Positions 1 through 11,928 of a stretch of 64,000 nt of DNA are shown here, piece by piece (positions within the stretch are counted from its first letter, which is position 1; each line of letters starts with the position of its first letter). Both the position numbers and the translations under genes were made by a program. The notes under the pieces are model-generated. The model was not told where the DNA came from. It made no database searches and worked only from the letters and a program-made list of their open reading frames with translations. Location of the stretch: contig BCGN01000002.1 of assembly GCA_001599295.1 (NCBI GenBank), positions 1,798,001-1,862,000 on the forward strand, read 5' to 3'. Source of the stretch: Sporopachydermia quercuum (lineage: Eukaryota; Ascomycota; Sporopachydermiomycetes; Sporopachydermiales; Sporopachydermiaceae).

Positions 1-3000
1 ATCTGTTTGTTTCAGATAAGTTTTGAGTACGATGAGCTATGTGGCGCAGAAAAGTAATTGCAAAAGAGTGTCGTCTATGCCAAAGTATATACGACGACGT
101 ATAAGCAAAAGGTTTGATAATTTTTTATTGAAACCACTTCTACGTTGAAATGTTGTTGAAATGAATAGTGTAAAGTCAATGGGTATAATATGTGTAACAA
201 CAATGTGGTATCACCACTCAACAGTGTACGGGAAACAGCATACTCAATTCGGAACATGATCCGCTGGCAATTGGCGGTTCAGATAGTAGTTAGATTGCTA
301 GCAATGTCCATGGTAATCTAGGCTTCTAAATTTATGGAAGTTAGTTAATTTTGACTGCAGAAAGGTAGGTAAAATAGTAAAATGTTCCGACTGTTAAGAG
401 AATATGTTAAATGTCAGAATTGTAATTTAAAGTTTGACTCTGATTAAAACAAAAATAGGGTTCTGAGGTAAAATAGGCTGTCTGTATTCTTTACTGTGAC
501 AAAAAGTCTTTTGTATTCCTTGCATGAGATTATTTTTCATTTGTACTGAACCATAATAATTCTGTACATTATCATGTCAGAGGACACTTTCAGAGTTGCA
601 GACATCACTACATTAATTTGCACATGCTTTATACAGGCAGCCAAAGAAAATATTATTCTCATTTGCTTCCCTGCAGGATATGATCATCTACTGAAAACCA
701 AAATAGAAAATCTAGAAAATCTCAACCAGCTAAGAGCTAATGAACGAGCTAACTAGTTGTCTATTCGGAATTGGTGTTGGGGCTTCCATAAGAATAACGA
801 ATGAAAGCTGAACAGAAAGAGATACTTATATGAATCACGGGTTAATATATAGCAAGAAGGAGCTAATACATATAATGCACTAGATATCTATTCACTCTTT
901 CCTCGTCTTAATTAATTGTCAGAATGGGTAGCTAGGACCACAATAGAACACTTAACATTAGGAAGGCACGGGTACCATAATTCTAGAAACATAGATAAAG
1001 AACCTAGAAACAACTTTTGTCATATGTCTTTCAAGGGGAATGAGGGTTCAGTCTTCTTCCAAATATATACAGTAGCATTCGATCAATTGATACGTATCGT
1101 TCCTTCTTTCAGAACGTCAATTTCGATCTACTAATAATTATAATTATTGCCAGACATTCATCGGAAATAAAGTTTACTTCCCTACGTACTAAATTTTTTA
1201 GTAGTTTCACTTTATTTGGATAACCGATTGAAACCGCTTTGGCAATATGAACTCAAACTGGGATCATGCTAACTGAAAATTTTAGTCAAAGAATCAAGTA
1301 AAAGTAAACATAATGGTCATGTGACTCTGTTAAATAGGATGTAAAACTTCAAATAGTTCCCAAAGAATGAAAGTATATAAAATCATATATGGAAATAATA
1401 TGCAGCGAAATACCTAATATGGGTTAAAATTCAAACCAGTGGCAACTTTAATGCGGCGTTTCACTTGCATGAGTACATTAAAAACATAGTTTAATATGTC
1501 ATTAAAAACCTTCATAAGGTTTAACTTTTCAAGCCTTACAACTTACAGAGGAACGCATCTTTTTTTTTTTTTTTTTTTTTTAATTTAGAGTACAATGAAG
1601 ATGTTCAGAAATCTGCGGGAAGAAAAATTTGAAAGCCGAAGATTGTATGAATAAAAAATATTACTAAAATAATTGTTTACCCAAACACCTACCAAGTTGG
1701 ATTGTTGGCGGAGGAAAATTGTTCAGTTTGAAAAATTATTTGCTATTTGCTCTCGTTAAACCTTTGTTCGATACTTTTCAAAAGCCAACTGTATAATATA
1801 TATACGAGGGAGCTATGTGACCAGGTATTACAAAAACTAACGGCATCATCTTCGGTCTGTTTTTATTCAAGTATACTAGGGTCCTTAGGTATTGTAAAAC
1901 CAGTAATTAAAGTAAAAAACTTGGGGCAGATTTTGTAGGTTTGATTTTTTTCTTCCCTCAGTTAGATAAATCCTAAGTTGGCTGTTTCATTGATTTTGAA
2001 AGAATTCAAAAGGGTGATTCAATCCCATTACGATGACTCTCTAGCAATCACCTTCGTTTCATAATTACTGACCTTCACCCTCAACTCACCCTTTATATAT
2101 TATTATACATTATTGTTCCAAAATGTCAAGCGGAGGCCCAATTTGGACCCAGCTTTTTCGATCTGATTGATACTCCTGTTGCAGCATCTGAAAAACAACT
2201 CTTTGATTTTAGGGATGTGTATTATTAGACAACAATCAAGCTTATAGATTATAGTTGTTCGATCACATTTCTCTAAGGAACTTAGAAGCAATCCTTCGCC
2301 TGCAATTGAAATCTATGCAAAATTCCATTCAAAGCTTTGCAATAATACTTAGTCTCAATGTAGGTTAAATAGAATATAGGGTTAGAAAAAGGCTTGTTCT
2401 CCCCTCAGTACTGATAATGAAAAGTGATTCATTACTTTCCATCGGCGTTACGAGAATTAATTACATGCAGTTAATGAGCCACTCTTGAGTTTCTCGGAAA
2501 TGATGCATCTAATCTCGGATAATCTTCTATTAATCTTCTATGAAATATACAAAAGCTGAGTACAAAGGCAAGAAAGCTTCTTTCTACCTGTGAAAAGTTC
2601 CCATATGGGAATACTTGTTTTAGAAAACTAAAAACTATCTTTTGTAAATTACAGTTTCACTAAGTTATTATCTTTTAATTTAACAAACTTTTACGTTATT
2701 AAATTCTATTCAGTCAAATCAATCACCCAAAACAGATAACTGAAAAACATTCGATCTCATGGCTACAACTCCGATTCTAAAGCTTACAATGCTTCTTATA
2801 TTGTTGATCTCATTCATTTTAAATGATGAGACAATCAAAATACGAGCTACGCAGATTAAGGTTTACCAGCTTTGAAACTTTGATTCTCGGAGACGAGTAA
2901 ATCTCAAATGTTAAAAATCAAGTTTGAATAATTTTCAATAGGCTGGATGCCGAGTGTTTTTGACATATTGACAAAGTAGAGCCTAAGAGATATAAGAATA

Positions 3001-5763
3001 CAAAAATTGGAAAAAGCGTTCCACAAAAAGATTACCAAGTACCTACTACTTTACTTTTTGGCCAATTTATTGATCTTAGTTTAAAATTTTAACACGAAAT
3101 TCATTGACACATTATTCCCATACAACTTCCATTTGCTTTCCGTTTCCTAAAGATGGGATTTAGCTTTCAAGCTAAGCATAAATTGATCACTAAATGGTAT
3201 TGCTAGTCAACGTTATTACATGCGAACAACCCAAACCCTAAGTACTAACCTTAACCTAAACTATCTTATCCGCTAAGCGATAAATTTCAATAGCAGAAGA
3301 ATTATTGCTATAGCAAAAAAGGTGATATGAGAAGGAAGGTTCATAATTTTCCAGCGAGATGTATCCTCGATTCACGACTCAATACTTCTTATCGACACTT
3401 CTCAGTCCACAATGCAGGTACTCTGACTTTCAAAACATGGCTAAATGTTCATAAAATCTAGTGCTTTAGCACTATTAATTTTGACCTTTTACGCGATCGA
3501 TATTGATATGTTTTCTCAGTTCAAGTTTGCTTGTCAGGCTCAGTGTGTCATCAAGTTAAATTAAAATTTCACCGAGTTGAATTTTGAATATGAATCGGCA
3601 TTTACATTGAGGAGCATGTACTGCCTCAAATATCACATTCTATATCATCCACATTTCGTCACTGTGTTTGGTGTTCTAGACTAACATTTAAGAACGAAAG
3701 GGATCAAATTATTGGGGTAATCGTGGTATTTGTTTATTGTTAGATAAGTGTAGCTAGGCCAACTTATGACCTGATTCGCACATTCCGTAAATCATTACTT
3801 GACTGAAAAACATGGTTGTGTAAAACATATTTTATCTTGTAAGCAAAATCCAAGCTTCACATTCATCTTCAACAAAACAATAGTTAACAAAGAGAAATAG
3901 AGTGGACCCTATCAACCAAAAATATCAGCCTTGGATCAAAATAGTGCCAGGATTGGACTATCCCTCAAGTTTTTTTCGCATTCTTCTTCATACATCTTTT
4001 CCTAGTCAATTCTGAGATCTTCAGATTCAAAACCCTATTTATTATTGTGCTAGGTAAGTTTGTACTTTTCCCATTGTTCCAGATCTTGGTCATACACTTC
4101 CTAGCGTTGTTATCAAAATTTTCACTATTCAGTCATACCTTTAACTTATCGCATCTTGTCATTCCATTTTATTTACCTTACAGAAGCGTTCGAAGCATAG
4201 TAAGGTAGTTATTTTGGAAAGCCGATCATAATCGGCTTTTCGAATCTTCCCTAGGTTAAAGTTCATCATTCCCTATATTAAACTTCGATACCTAGACATG
4301 TCAGAAAAATATCAATCACCAATCCAGCAATACATCAATGCAATCCTCCATATCTCTTTCCGTACACTATTATGTTCTTTTATTTTCAAAGTTCAAGTTT
4401 CATGCAGGTGTTTTCAACTTTAAAGCTTCTGAACTTTATATATTAGTCTTTCAATTCCCTGCTAGCCGCCCAGAAGTAGCCTGTACGCCTAATAGCTGGT
4501 AATGACTCTAGATTAAACCTATGTGCCTCAGCGTCTTGAAAATGGCAAGAATGATAAAGAAATCAAATCCTACCTGATTAAACTCATATTTGTAAATTCA
4601 CGAATTGCTCCCAGTCAGTGAGTAGTCCAAATGAAAAATAGGATATTGTCCTAACACTTGTATGATCTTGAATTATTTTGAGCTAAGTTGAGTTGTCCAG
4701 AAGGATTGGATTTAAGCTCACCAAGACTTGAAAATGAAAATCTTACGATTTAGGAAAGACATTATTTTACTTTCTTTTTTAATACTAACCTGCCAACCTG
4801 AGACATTATGGTTTCGTCAATCTTAATTAATCTGTCTATATCATTACCAATTTTGACTTGTTATGCATATAAGTCGCATGATAATGCATATATGTATACA
4901 TATATAACATACTCAAGCTAAAACTAAAGTTTTTGATATAGAACTTAAAAAGAGTTTAGAAAAGATTTCAATCATTGTTAGGAAATGAACTTTAAACAAA
5001 CTAAAGTAAAAGTATACTTTTTTCAAATCGTCCGCCTGACACTAGTTCTTGAAATTTTTCCCATAAATAGTTCCTAACATGTAAATGCTTAATTCCACCC
5101 GTTTATTTCTACCGTACAAGAAAACCATCAATTTTTTAACCTGATTTTTCAACTCCTTCCTGGATATTGCAGTACTTCTTTTCCTTTACTTTTCTTTCCC
5201 CACTGACAATTATATAGAAGTTATTCCATAATTAAACTACAAATACTGGTCCAAACAACAATTCGATCAATTTTATTTGCATTATCTTATTGTTGATGAA
5301 TCAGTTCAGTTGGCAAATTATTTATATCATTATTTAAATTATTGTTTTGACTGCTCCCTTAGCACTTGCATACATTTGGTTGTATGCTATATGAATCAGC
5401 AAGTGATCAATCAATATTTGTTCGATATAGAGCAGAATTCTGAAAACAGAAGAAGAGGGAAAGACGCCTAGTAATTATTAACCATTATTGTTGTTATTTT
5501 GGACTATTAGCAGTACAAACAGTGGAAGGCAAAAGAACTTTTGATTACTAGTTGTCAAAGTGAATAACAACTAGTGAAGTACCCGGCTTTTGGAAACAAA
5601 CAGAACGTACTCAGTAAATGAATTTGATAAAACCATTATCTCATAGAAATAATTGTGATACAAGATTACAGCATAAAACGTACGGTTTGCTGAAAATTCA
5701 TCGTNTTTCAAGCAAACGGAACTCGTTTCACTCAATCTATCATTAACTTCTTCAATACAAGCA
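1..5763. other. Long gene-poor region upstream of the HSF-type regulator
   Basis: No convincing gene was found here on either strand. Frames are short (60-75 codons) and several open only with TTG or CTG. Two perfect TACTAAC strings (3243-3249 and 4783-4789) have no donor and exon that make sense around them. Visible features are a run of 22 T at 1560-1581, a 9-bp-stem palindrome at 4218-4239, an AT-rich ATGCATAT/TATATA stretch near 4860-4910, and a 9-bp inverted repeat at 5547-5575. The last few hundred bases must hold the promoter and leader of the regulator at 5764. Very long upstream regions are typical of yeast morphogenesis regulators, so regulatory use is inferred, not shown. Confidence 0.6.
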
Positions 5764-7848
5764 ATGCATGAAGGAAAGAAGTCAGCGTTTGCTTTCAAGC
5801 TTTATTGTATGCTTGAAGATGCAGAGTTGGCTCATTTGATGTGGTGGACTAACGATGACGGAACATTTGCTTTGAAACCTGATACAGAATTTGCAAACTG
5901 TCTCAACAAATACTTCAAACATGGAAATGTGGCCTCATTTGTTCGTCAGCTACATATGTATGGTTTCCATAAAGTCAATGATATGCAGTCAAGCAATAAC
6001 AATAGTTCAAGCAAAAGCAGTGTTAATGCAAACAATGATCCTAATGAAACAATATGGGAATTCAAACATAGTCAAGGCAAATTCCGAAAGGGGGATCCCG
6101 ATTCTCTATCACAAATTAAAAGAAGAACTTCAAAAGCAAATGATAGATCCTCAAATTCATCATCAGTGATCAATTTAAGTCACGCTCATCCTCAAAGAAA
6201 TCATTCTCCTGCTCATTCAATGCAGTACCCTTATCCTCCGATCCAATCATCTTCCTTTCAGCATTCCCATCTACCTAATCATATGCAACAGGACATATAC
6301 ACCATTCAAGGTCAAATGCCAGGCCACATCCCTAATCAGATTTCCGGTCCAGTATTACCACAAGGCATTAGTGGACCCAATTCTTCAATGCAACAGCATC
6401 TCCAGTCTCCTTCGCATGCATCCTATCTACAACAGCCAACAGGTGCCCCTCAACACCTTCAACCTCCAAGACCTAATTCCCTATCACAACTACCACTACC
6501 TCCAACATCCAACACACATTTGCTTGGTAATGGAATGACTTATGTACGTCCAACAAGCATGCCAATTGGTGTCTCATTATCATCTATCAACGATCACAAT
6601 GCAATCAACAAATCACCACTAACACGTCAGGTGAACCTAATGAACCATGGAAACTCTACTCTTGCTATTCCAGTCACTGTTTATACAGATGCGGAAAAGG
6701 GAACGAGTGAAGAAAACTCAAAAGAGCCTCAACGTACACTATCCAATGCTGAACGGAATGAGAAAATTTTATCTGGGCAAGCGCAACCATCTGAAGTTAT
6801 TGATTACATAAAAGAACTGGAAGCTCAACAAAAGGCTTTGGCAGATAGCAATACTTCTTTGAATCATAAAAATGAGGAATTGATAGCTGATTTTTCTCAC
6901 TTCCAAGATGATTTAACAAAATTAACCAATTTATTGCCAACGCTATGTCAAATGTTTGTCCAAGTGAAAGACCAGCTGAAAGAATTACCATTGAGTAACG
7001 AATACAGGTTTTTAAAAGAGAAGATGGATGAGTTTGAAGTAACAGGAGCCAGGTTGGCTCATGAAATTAAACGACGATTGGATTCTCATATTGGCGATGG
7101 TGAAGGCGTCGTAAGAAATGATAATGCTAAGAATCAAGGAAAAATACCGGCAGTATCAACATCTCTTTCGCCAGGGCGTCAGATTGTTTTCCAATCGACA
7201 TATAGACCTAAATCTAGGGTTCCTTCAGTGTTCTATGATCCACTGGCACCTGCACCTGCACCTACTGCTCCTCCACCAACAAATAACGGTATTACAACCA
7301 AACAGGAACTGGAAGTAGTCCTTCCAGAACAAGGACATAGATCTTTACCTGTTATTGGAAGGACATCTGATCTTTTGTCATTGACTAACAACCGTTCATC
7401 CTCCTACTCTACATCTAGCAGTACTACATCATACATTCGTAAGGATTCCTTGGCGAGTCCTGCGATTCCTTATTCAAGACGTTCTATTATATCCACTGGC
7501 CCTCATGTTCCCGGTGTTAATTCTATTACTAGCATAGCAAATTCACATGGTAAGCCTGATTTCAACGCTTTCAGAGGATCATCTACCACTAGCCTATCAA
7601 GCAGTATCAGCCTCATGTCACGGGAATCGGCTTCATCTTCAATTTCAAGCGTTGATTATGGTATCCCTATTTCGTCTACTATGAAGAAATTCCTTACTGG
7701 TGAGTCGGGACCTGTTAATAGAATAGGTCGTATTGGAACACCACCACTAGTTGGACTTAATAGTAGTAATGGCAACAGTAAGAATAATCTGAAAAAATCC
7801 TCGTTTCTTAATTTATTGAACCCTACAGAAGACGATTCAAAAGCATGA
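5764..7848 (+). CDS. SFL1: HSF-type DNA-binding transcription factor, Sfl1/Mga1 family
   Basis: A 694-aa nuclear DNA-binding regulator. The heat-shock-factor winged helix occupies about residues 6-125. It carries the recognition-helix block YFKHGNVASFVRQLHMYGF, then an IWEFKHSQGKFRKG segment as in Sfl1. A long Gln/Pro/Ser/His-rich region follows. A probable coiled coil (about 345-400, around ELEAQQKALADSN) suggests oligomerisation, and the C-terminus is Ser/Thr-rich. In S. cerevisiae and Candida, Sfl1 represses flocculation and filamentation genes and its relatives Mga1 and Hms2 promote filamentous growth. The FKHGNV spelling is shared with Mga1, so the exact paralogue is uncertain. The start is the first ATG and leaves only about five residues before the domain. 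It stands alone in gene-poor DNA. One N lies at 5705 in the leader. Confidence 0.85.
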   Translation: MHEGKKSAFAFKLYCMLEDAELAHLMWWTNDDGTFALKPDTEFANCLNKYFKHGNVASFVRQLHMYGFHKVNDMQSSNNNSSSKSSVNANNDPNETIWEFKHSQGKFRKGDPDSLSQIKRRTSKANDRSSNSSSVINLSHAHPQRNHSPAHSMQYPYPPIQSSSFQHSHLPNHMQQDIYTIQGQMPGHIPNQISGPVLPQGISGPNSSMQQHLQSPSHASYLQQPTGAPQHLQPPRPNSLSQLPLPPTSNTHLLGNGMTYVRPTSMPIGVSLSSINDHNAINKSPLTRQVNLMNHGNSTLAIPVTVYTDAEKGTSEENSKEPQRTLSNAERNEKILSGQAQPSEVIDYIKELEAQQKALADSNTSLNHKNEELIADFSHFQDDLTKLTNLLPTLCQMFVQVKDQLKELPLSNEYRFLKEKMDEFEVTGARLAHEIKRRLDSHIGDGEGVVRNDNAKNQGKIPAVSTSLSPGRQIVFQSTYRPKSRVPSVFYDPLAPAPAPTAPPPTNNGITTKQELEVVLPEQGHRSLPVIGRTSDLLSLTNNRSSSYSTSSSTTSYIRKDSLASPAIPYSRRSIISTGPHVPGVNSITSIANSHGKPDFNAFRGSSTTSLSSSISLMSRESASSSISSVDYGIPISSTMKKFLTGESGPVNRIGRIGTPPLVGLNSSNGNSKNNLKKSSFLNLLNPTEDDSKA

Positions 7849-10800
7849 GTGTGTTCTTAGTTTTACTTGTAATCAGTTAATGGTTATTTCTTACTCTACT
7901 TTGTATAATTTCTAATGTTTAATGTATATTAGCTGTAAACCTTTTTTATTTTTATTTTTCTGGTATACTTTACTGGTGTTGTAGTGAATGTAGATTAGGT
8001 TTTTGTTTGGTCTGGTGGAGATATATACATATCAAGTGTATTACTTTTGTTAGAATGGGGTCTAGGTAATTTATTCGAAGGAAATTGTTAAAAAGTACGT
8101 AAATCTATAAACAAAGTGTTGATGACATTGATACATTGATAGTAGCTATCTATCAGCAAGCAAGTATCTGTTCATGGCAACTGAAATGATTCATTTCCAA
8201 GTACCGCGTTTCCTGCTACTCAAAAAATAAATAGGCTTGCTTATGATGAACATTTTACGAGATGAATTGTCTCAAAGTACCCGCGATAATGAATTTATAC
8301 AGAATGAACAGAAACATTAATTTATTGGGAAGCAATTGTGTAACTTTAGACTCATTAGACGTTGATTATTCTTAAAATTTACCTACAAACTTAACTGCTA
8401 TTGAAAATAGTAAGTAACAAATATATAAATCGTATAATCATTTTGACACTTACTTGTTTACCTATTGAAAATGAGAAATATTAAGTAAAGTGGATTGAGT
8501 ATGCGATGAGAAATTAAGTTCATACCTAACTGTCCTTTGAGTGGTCATTAAATTCAATCGTCTCAGTTTACCGAATCTGGCATTTGTTAGAATAACGTTT
8601 CGAAGAGACAGAATTGGGCGATTGTATATAAAATAATTTATATTGTATTATGGGAGAATGAAAAATAAGGCAAATTTAGTGGAACAGGGAATCTATTAGC
8701 TCTAATTTTATTAAAGTTCTCCACTAAAAAGATATAATGGAATTATGTGAACGCTTTCAGTAAATAATTCTTATACTACGTAGTTGTGTTACAAAGGTAC
8801 CAATCCCCCATTTTGATGAATGCAGTTGCAGTATCAAGAAATCCATTTTGGAGCTTATTTCTCACGACAGGATTTTCCTGACTGTCAACTAGATCGTTAT
8901 AATGATGTATATTTAACTCTGTCGTCAAGAGTTACTTGTACAATTGTTCAAATGTACAATTGTTCAAATCACACAAGTAGAACTCTACCCTGGCTAAACT
9001 TTATCTTGTTTCGTAAAGCGTAATAATACTCTACTCAAAGGTTATTATCAAACGAGATTCCACAAATTTCCCATGTGAAAGGGAAAATGGAATTCTATGT
9101 TATTCGGATGTATCAACTACATACTAACAGTTGAAATAGTGGTTGTTGTTTTACGCTTGAAGCTGTCTAGAATCTATGAAATTTCATTTTAACAAGCAAT
9201 GGATCTTACTGTNAAAATTTCTTCAGGATATGTTGAAAAATAATTATGGAGTTCATTGTCGAAATAAACGAAAGCCTAGTAAAGTAAGAAAGTAGTGGTT
9301 CAATACTTCTAATAATGTTAAAGTTTCAATAGTGCTGTATGAGTGAGTCTCTTGTATTGACTGTTATATATTTCTCACCGAGATTATCTTCAATTGCTTT
9401 GATTTTAAAGTATAACTCGAGTCTAGTCCGAGTTCTAGAATACAGCTGAACCGTTTAACCCAAAAATAGTAGTATCTCTTGTTTATCGGGATTGGCTCTA
9501 CAGACAGATAAGTCCTTACAAAATAATTGGGAAGAGTTTATTTGAAGTTACTATCAGTTTCAAGTGAATAATTGACATATTGGCTACTCTAATCCAAATT
9601 GTTTCCACGACTGTTTGAATATTATATTTATTTATAAACTCGGAACTATTCACATATATTAATAGATTTATTTTGACAGCAAATCCCAAATAGAAGAACA
9701 GGGGTATGACTTTTTGGTCTCTCTGACTTCAAATGTTGATCATTTGTTATCATTCCCATTTCAAACAAATTGAACATCCACATTATTGTTGTACCTGTTA
9801 TAATGAAAGTTTCAGGTATACTTGGGTATTGTATATCAGTTCGATGCGTCTGTTATTGTTCAAAACAATTATCGTGCTCTATCTGAAACGAATAAATGCA
9901 TTAATTACTTAGATACTCTCAAAAACTTGCACAATTAAAATAGACCTCTATATCCCACAATCTAAATCAAATCTGAAAAGGAACAAGGGGAAAGAAGCTT
10001 CCAACTCCTAAAACCAAACGAAAAACATCAGATGAATAAGAATCTTTCAATAGTTACGGGCTCATTCTTAAATAACTATTCTATTTGTCATAGAAAACGT
10101 ACATTTACAATAATCATAGCTACCACTAATTGGATTGAGAGTTTTCTCTTGTGTTTACTTATGCCTCCATGACCTAGCAAAACTTTCAATATTAACCTTC
10201 AGCATAACTCAGAAAAACNATTCATTAAATGAAATGTTGAATTTGATATCCTGGGTTTGTTAAGTAAAAGTGATTAAGATTTGAGTAATTATATTTAAAA
10301 AAAACCCCGTCTTATATTATTCAAATAATAATAATTATCGGTATAAAAATAAGGTTTCAATTAATTATTCAAACTTTGTGGTATTATTAGAAAAGATATT
10401 GATGGAATCAAATCTGAACCAAAGGAGCGCCAATTCATGAAGTTGATTCTCGAAGCGGCAATGGAAACCTCGGATATCACCACCATAAAACATTATTGTT
10501 CAATTCCACAAGTACGCTGGTGATAGAAAATTGTTGAAGTTATCATTAACTCTCAATTTGCTTTGATTTATTATTATTTAATAATTACTATCAATTCTGT
10601 TGTTAAGTGTACCACTCTGATTGATTACTTATTCACTTCTCACCCAGTCGTGATTCGTAGATTGAACAATAATGATGAGGTCAATGTTGAATACACGGGA
10701 AGTCTACGACTTGCCAATTTACTCTGATTGACCGTTCTTGCGAAAAACTGTCTGCCACTTTTCATGATGAGAGAGGTGCTTTGAATATGGTAAGAACATA

Positions 10801-11928
10801 TTAACATAAATTGGTTTCCAGAAGGATAGCTAACATCTAACATAAGGTTTAGGAAAAGCGGAAAGAAGAACTCTATATAAAGTTCATGTTTATTTTGCTT
10901 AAGGTTTAATAAGTGTTGAGTCAAACTGCGACAGATTCTTATCATTACAGTATTTTTCCTGACAGGCACAAGCAAAACATGTTGCTTAGCGAAGTTATTG
11001 TTGATGGTTCCTCTATCACTGTCAAAAGGTAACTGTAATTCATTGAAACAAATCTGAATCCCAATCATAATCACATCATTTCATAACACAATAACATCAA
11101 TCAATTTTGACCAATCACACCAAAACATGGTTAAAGAAAGAGACAAATGAACTGAACTGAATGCCTTTCTATATTAGGTATTGTCTGACATACGAGACTC
11201 CTGTTCGATAAATCATGACACATGTATTATTTTTACTGGACATCAGTATTCCATTTAGTTACATAACTTATGTCAATAGCTGTACACTACTTCACCTAGC
11301 TTCACATACGAAGCCATGTGATCGACCATAACTTTAATAAGTCATTTAGAAATCCCGAGTCACAAGAAGATATGCACTTCTGCTTCGATGTTCTTCTCCC
11401 AATTTCGCATACGAGCAGTTCAATTTGTCTTTTTCTTTTTCTTGGCTATATCGTTTCTTCACTAGGACTATTTCACCGTACACTTACTTATATCGCTACG
11501 TACCGTATGTCGCTGCAAATAGACATTCGCAGCGATACACACTTTCACTACAATGCAACCTAACGCAGGTGAATTTCTTTTACGACAACTTTACCAACAA
11601 TTTTCTGTTCTTTAAATTTGTCTCAGGTGTCCTGTTCTCTTTTCTCTTTTACTCAAGTTGCTACAGATAGCTATTTTCAATTTTGCCTTCTTCCGTACAT
11701 TTGTCCTGGTTTCTGATTCCGATTTGCCCCTATAAACGTCATTCTGCCAAACTAGTCCTTTAGCGAAGCAAAGGGAGAAAAAGCATTAAGCATTCTATTG
11801 AAGGATGTAATTGTTTACAATCCATATCTCTCATTTTAACAAACACCTAACTACACAATTGTAGAGAATCTAAAGGTTTTTTAAAACCAAATGGCACTTT
11901 AGCATATTACTTGTCATGACTATTGGCA
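7849..11928. other. Gene-poor region downstream of the HSF-type regulator
   Basis: About 4.1 kb without a supportable gene. The longest frame (minus strand, 10640-11068, 143 codons from its first ATG) has no recognisable family or low-complexity pattern and looks like chance. A perfect 16-bp tandem duplication lies at 8938-8969. Single N bases are at 9213 and 10219. The right end must include the promoter of the gene starting at 11929. Confidence 0.55.
8938..8969. repeat. 16-bp unit repeated twice in tandem
   Basis: The unit GTACAATTGTTCAAAT occurs at 8938-8953 and again, without mismatch, at 8954-8969. The unit contains the palindrome CAATTG. It lies in non-coding DNA. A recent slippage duplication is the simplest explanation. 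Confidence 0.9.

Noticed and set aside
1318-1325. CATGTGAC resembling centromere element CDEI
   Set aside because: No CDEIII-like CCGAA core lies 80-100 bp away, and the site is a common Cbf1-type word.
3243-4789. Perfect TACTAAC branch-like strings at 3243 and 4783
   Set aside because: No donor plus coding exons could be joined around them.
5277-5471. 64-codon frame upstream of the HSF-type gene
   Set aside because: It opens only with TTG and has no family features; the region is probably leader or promoter.
10640-11068. 143-codon minus-strand ORF downstream of the HSF-type gene
   Set aside because: The longer frame opens with GTG; the composition shows no domain or bias, and it lies in gene-poor DNA where chance frames of this size occur.
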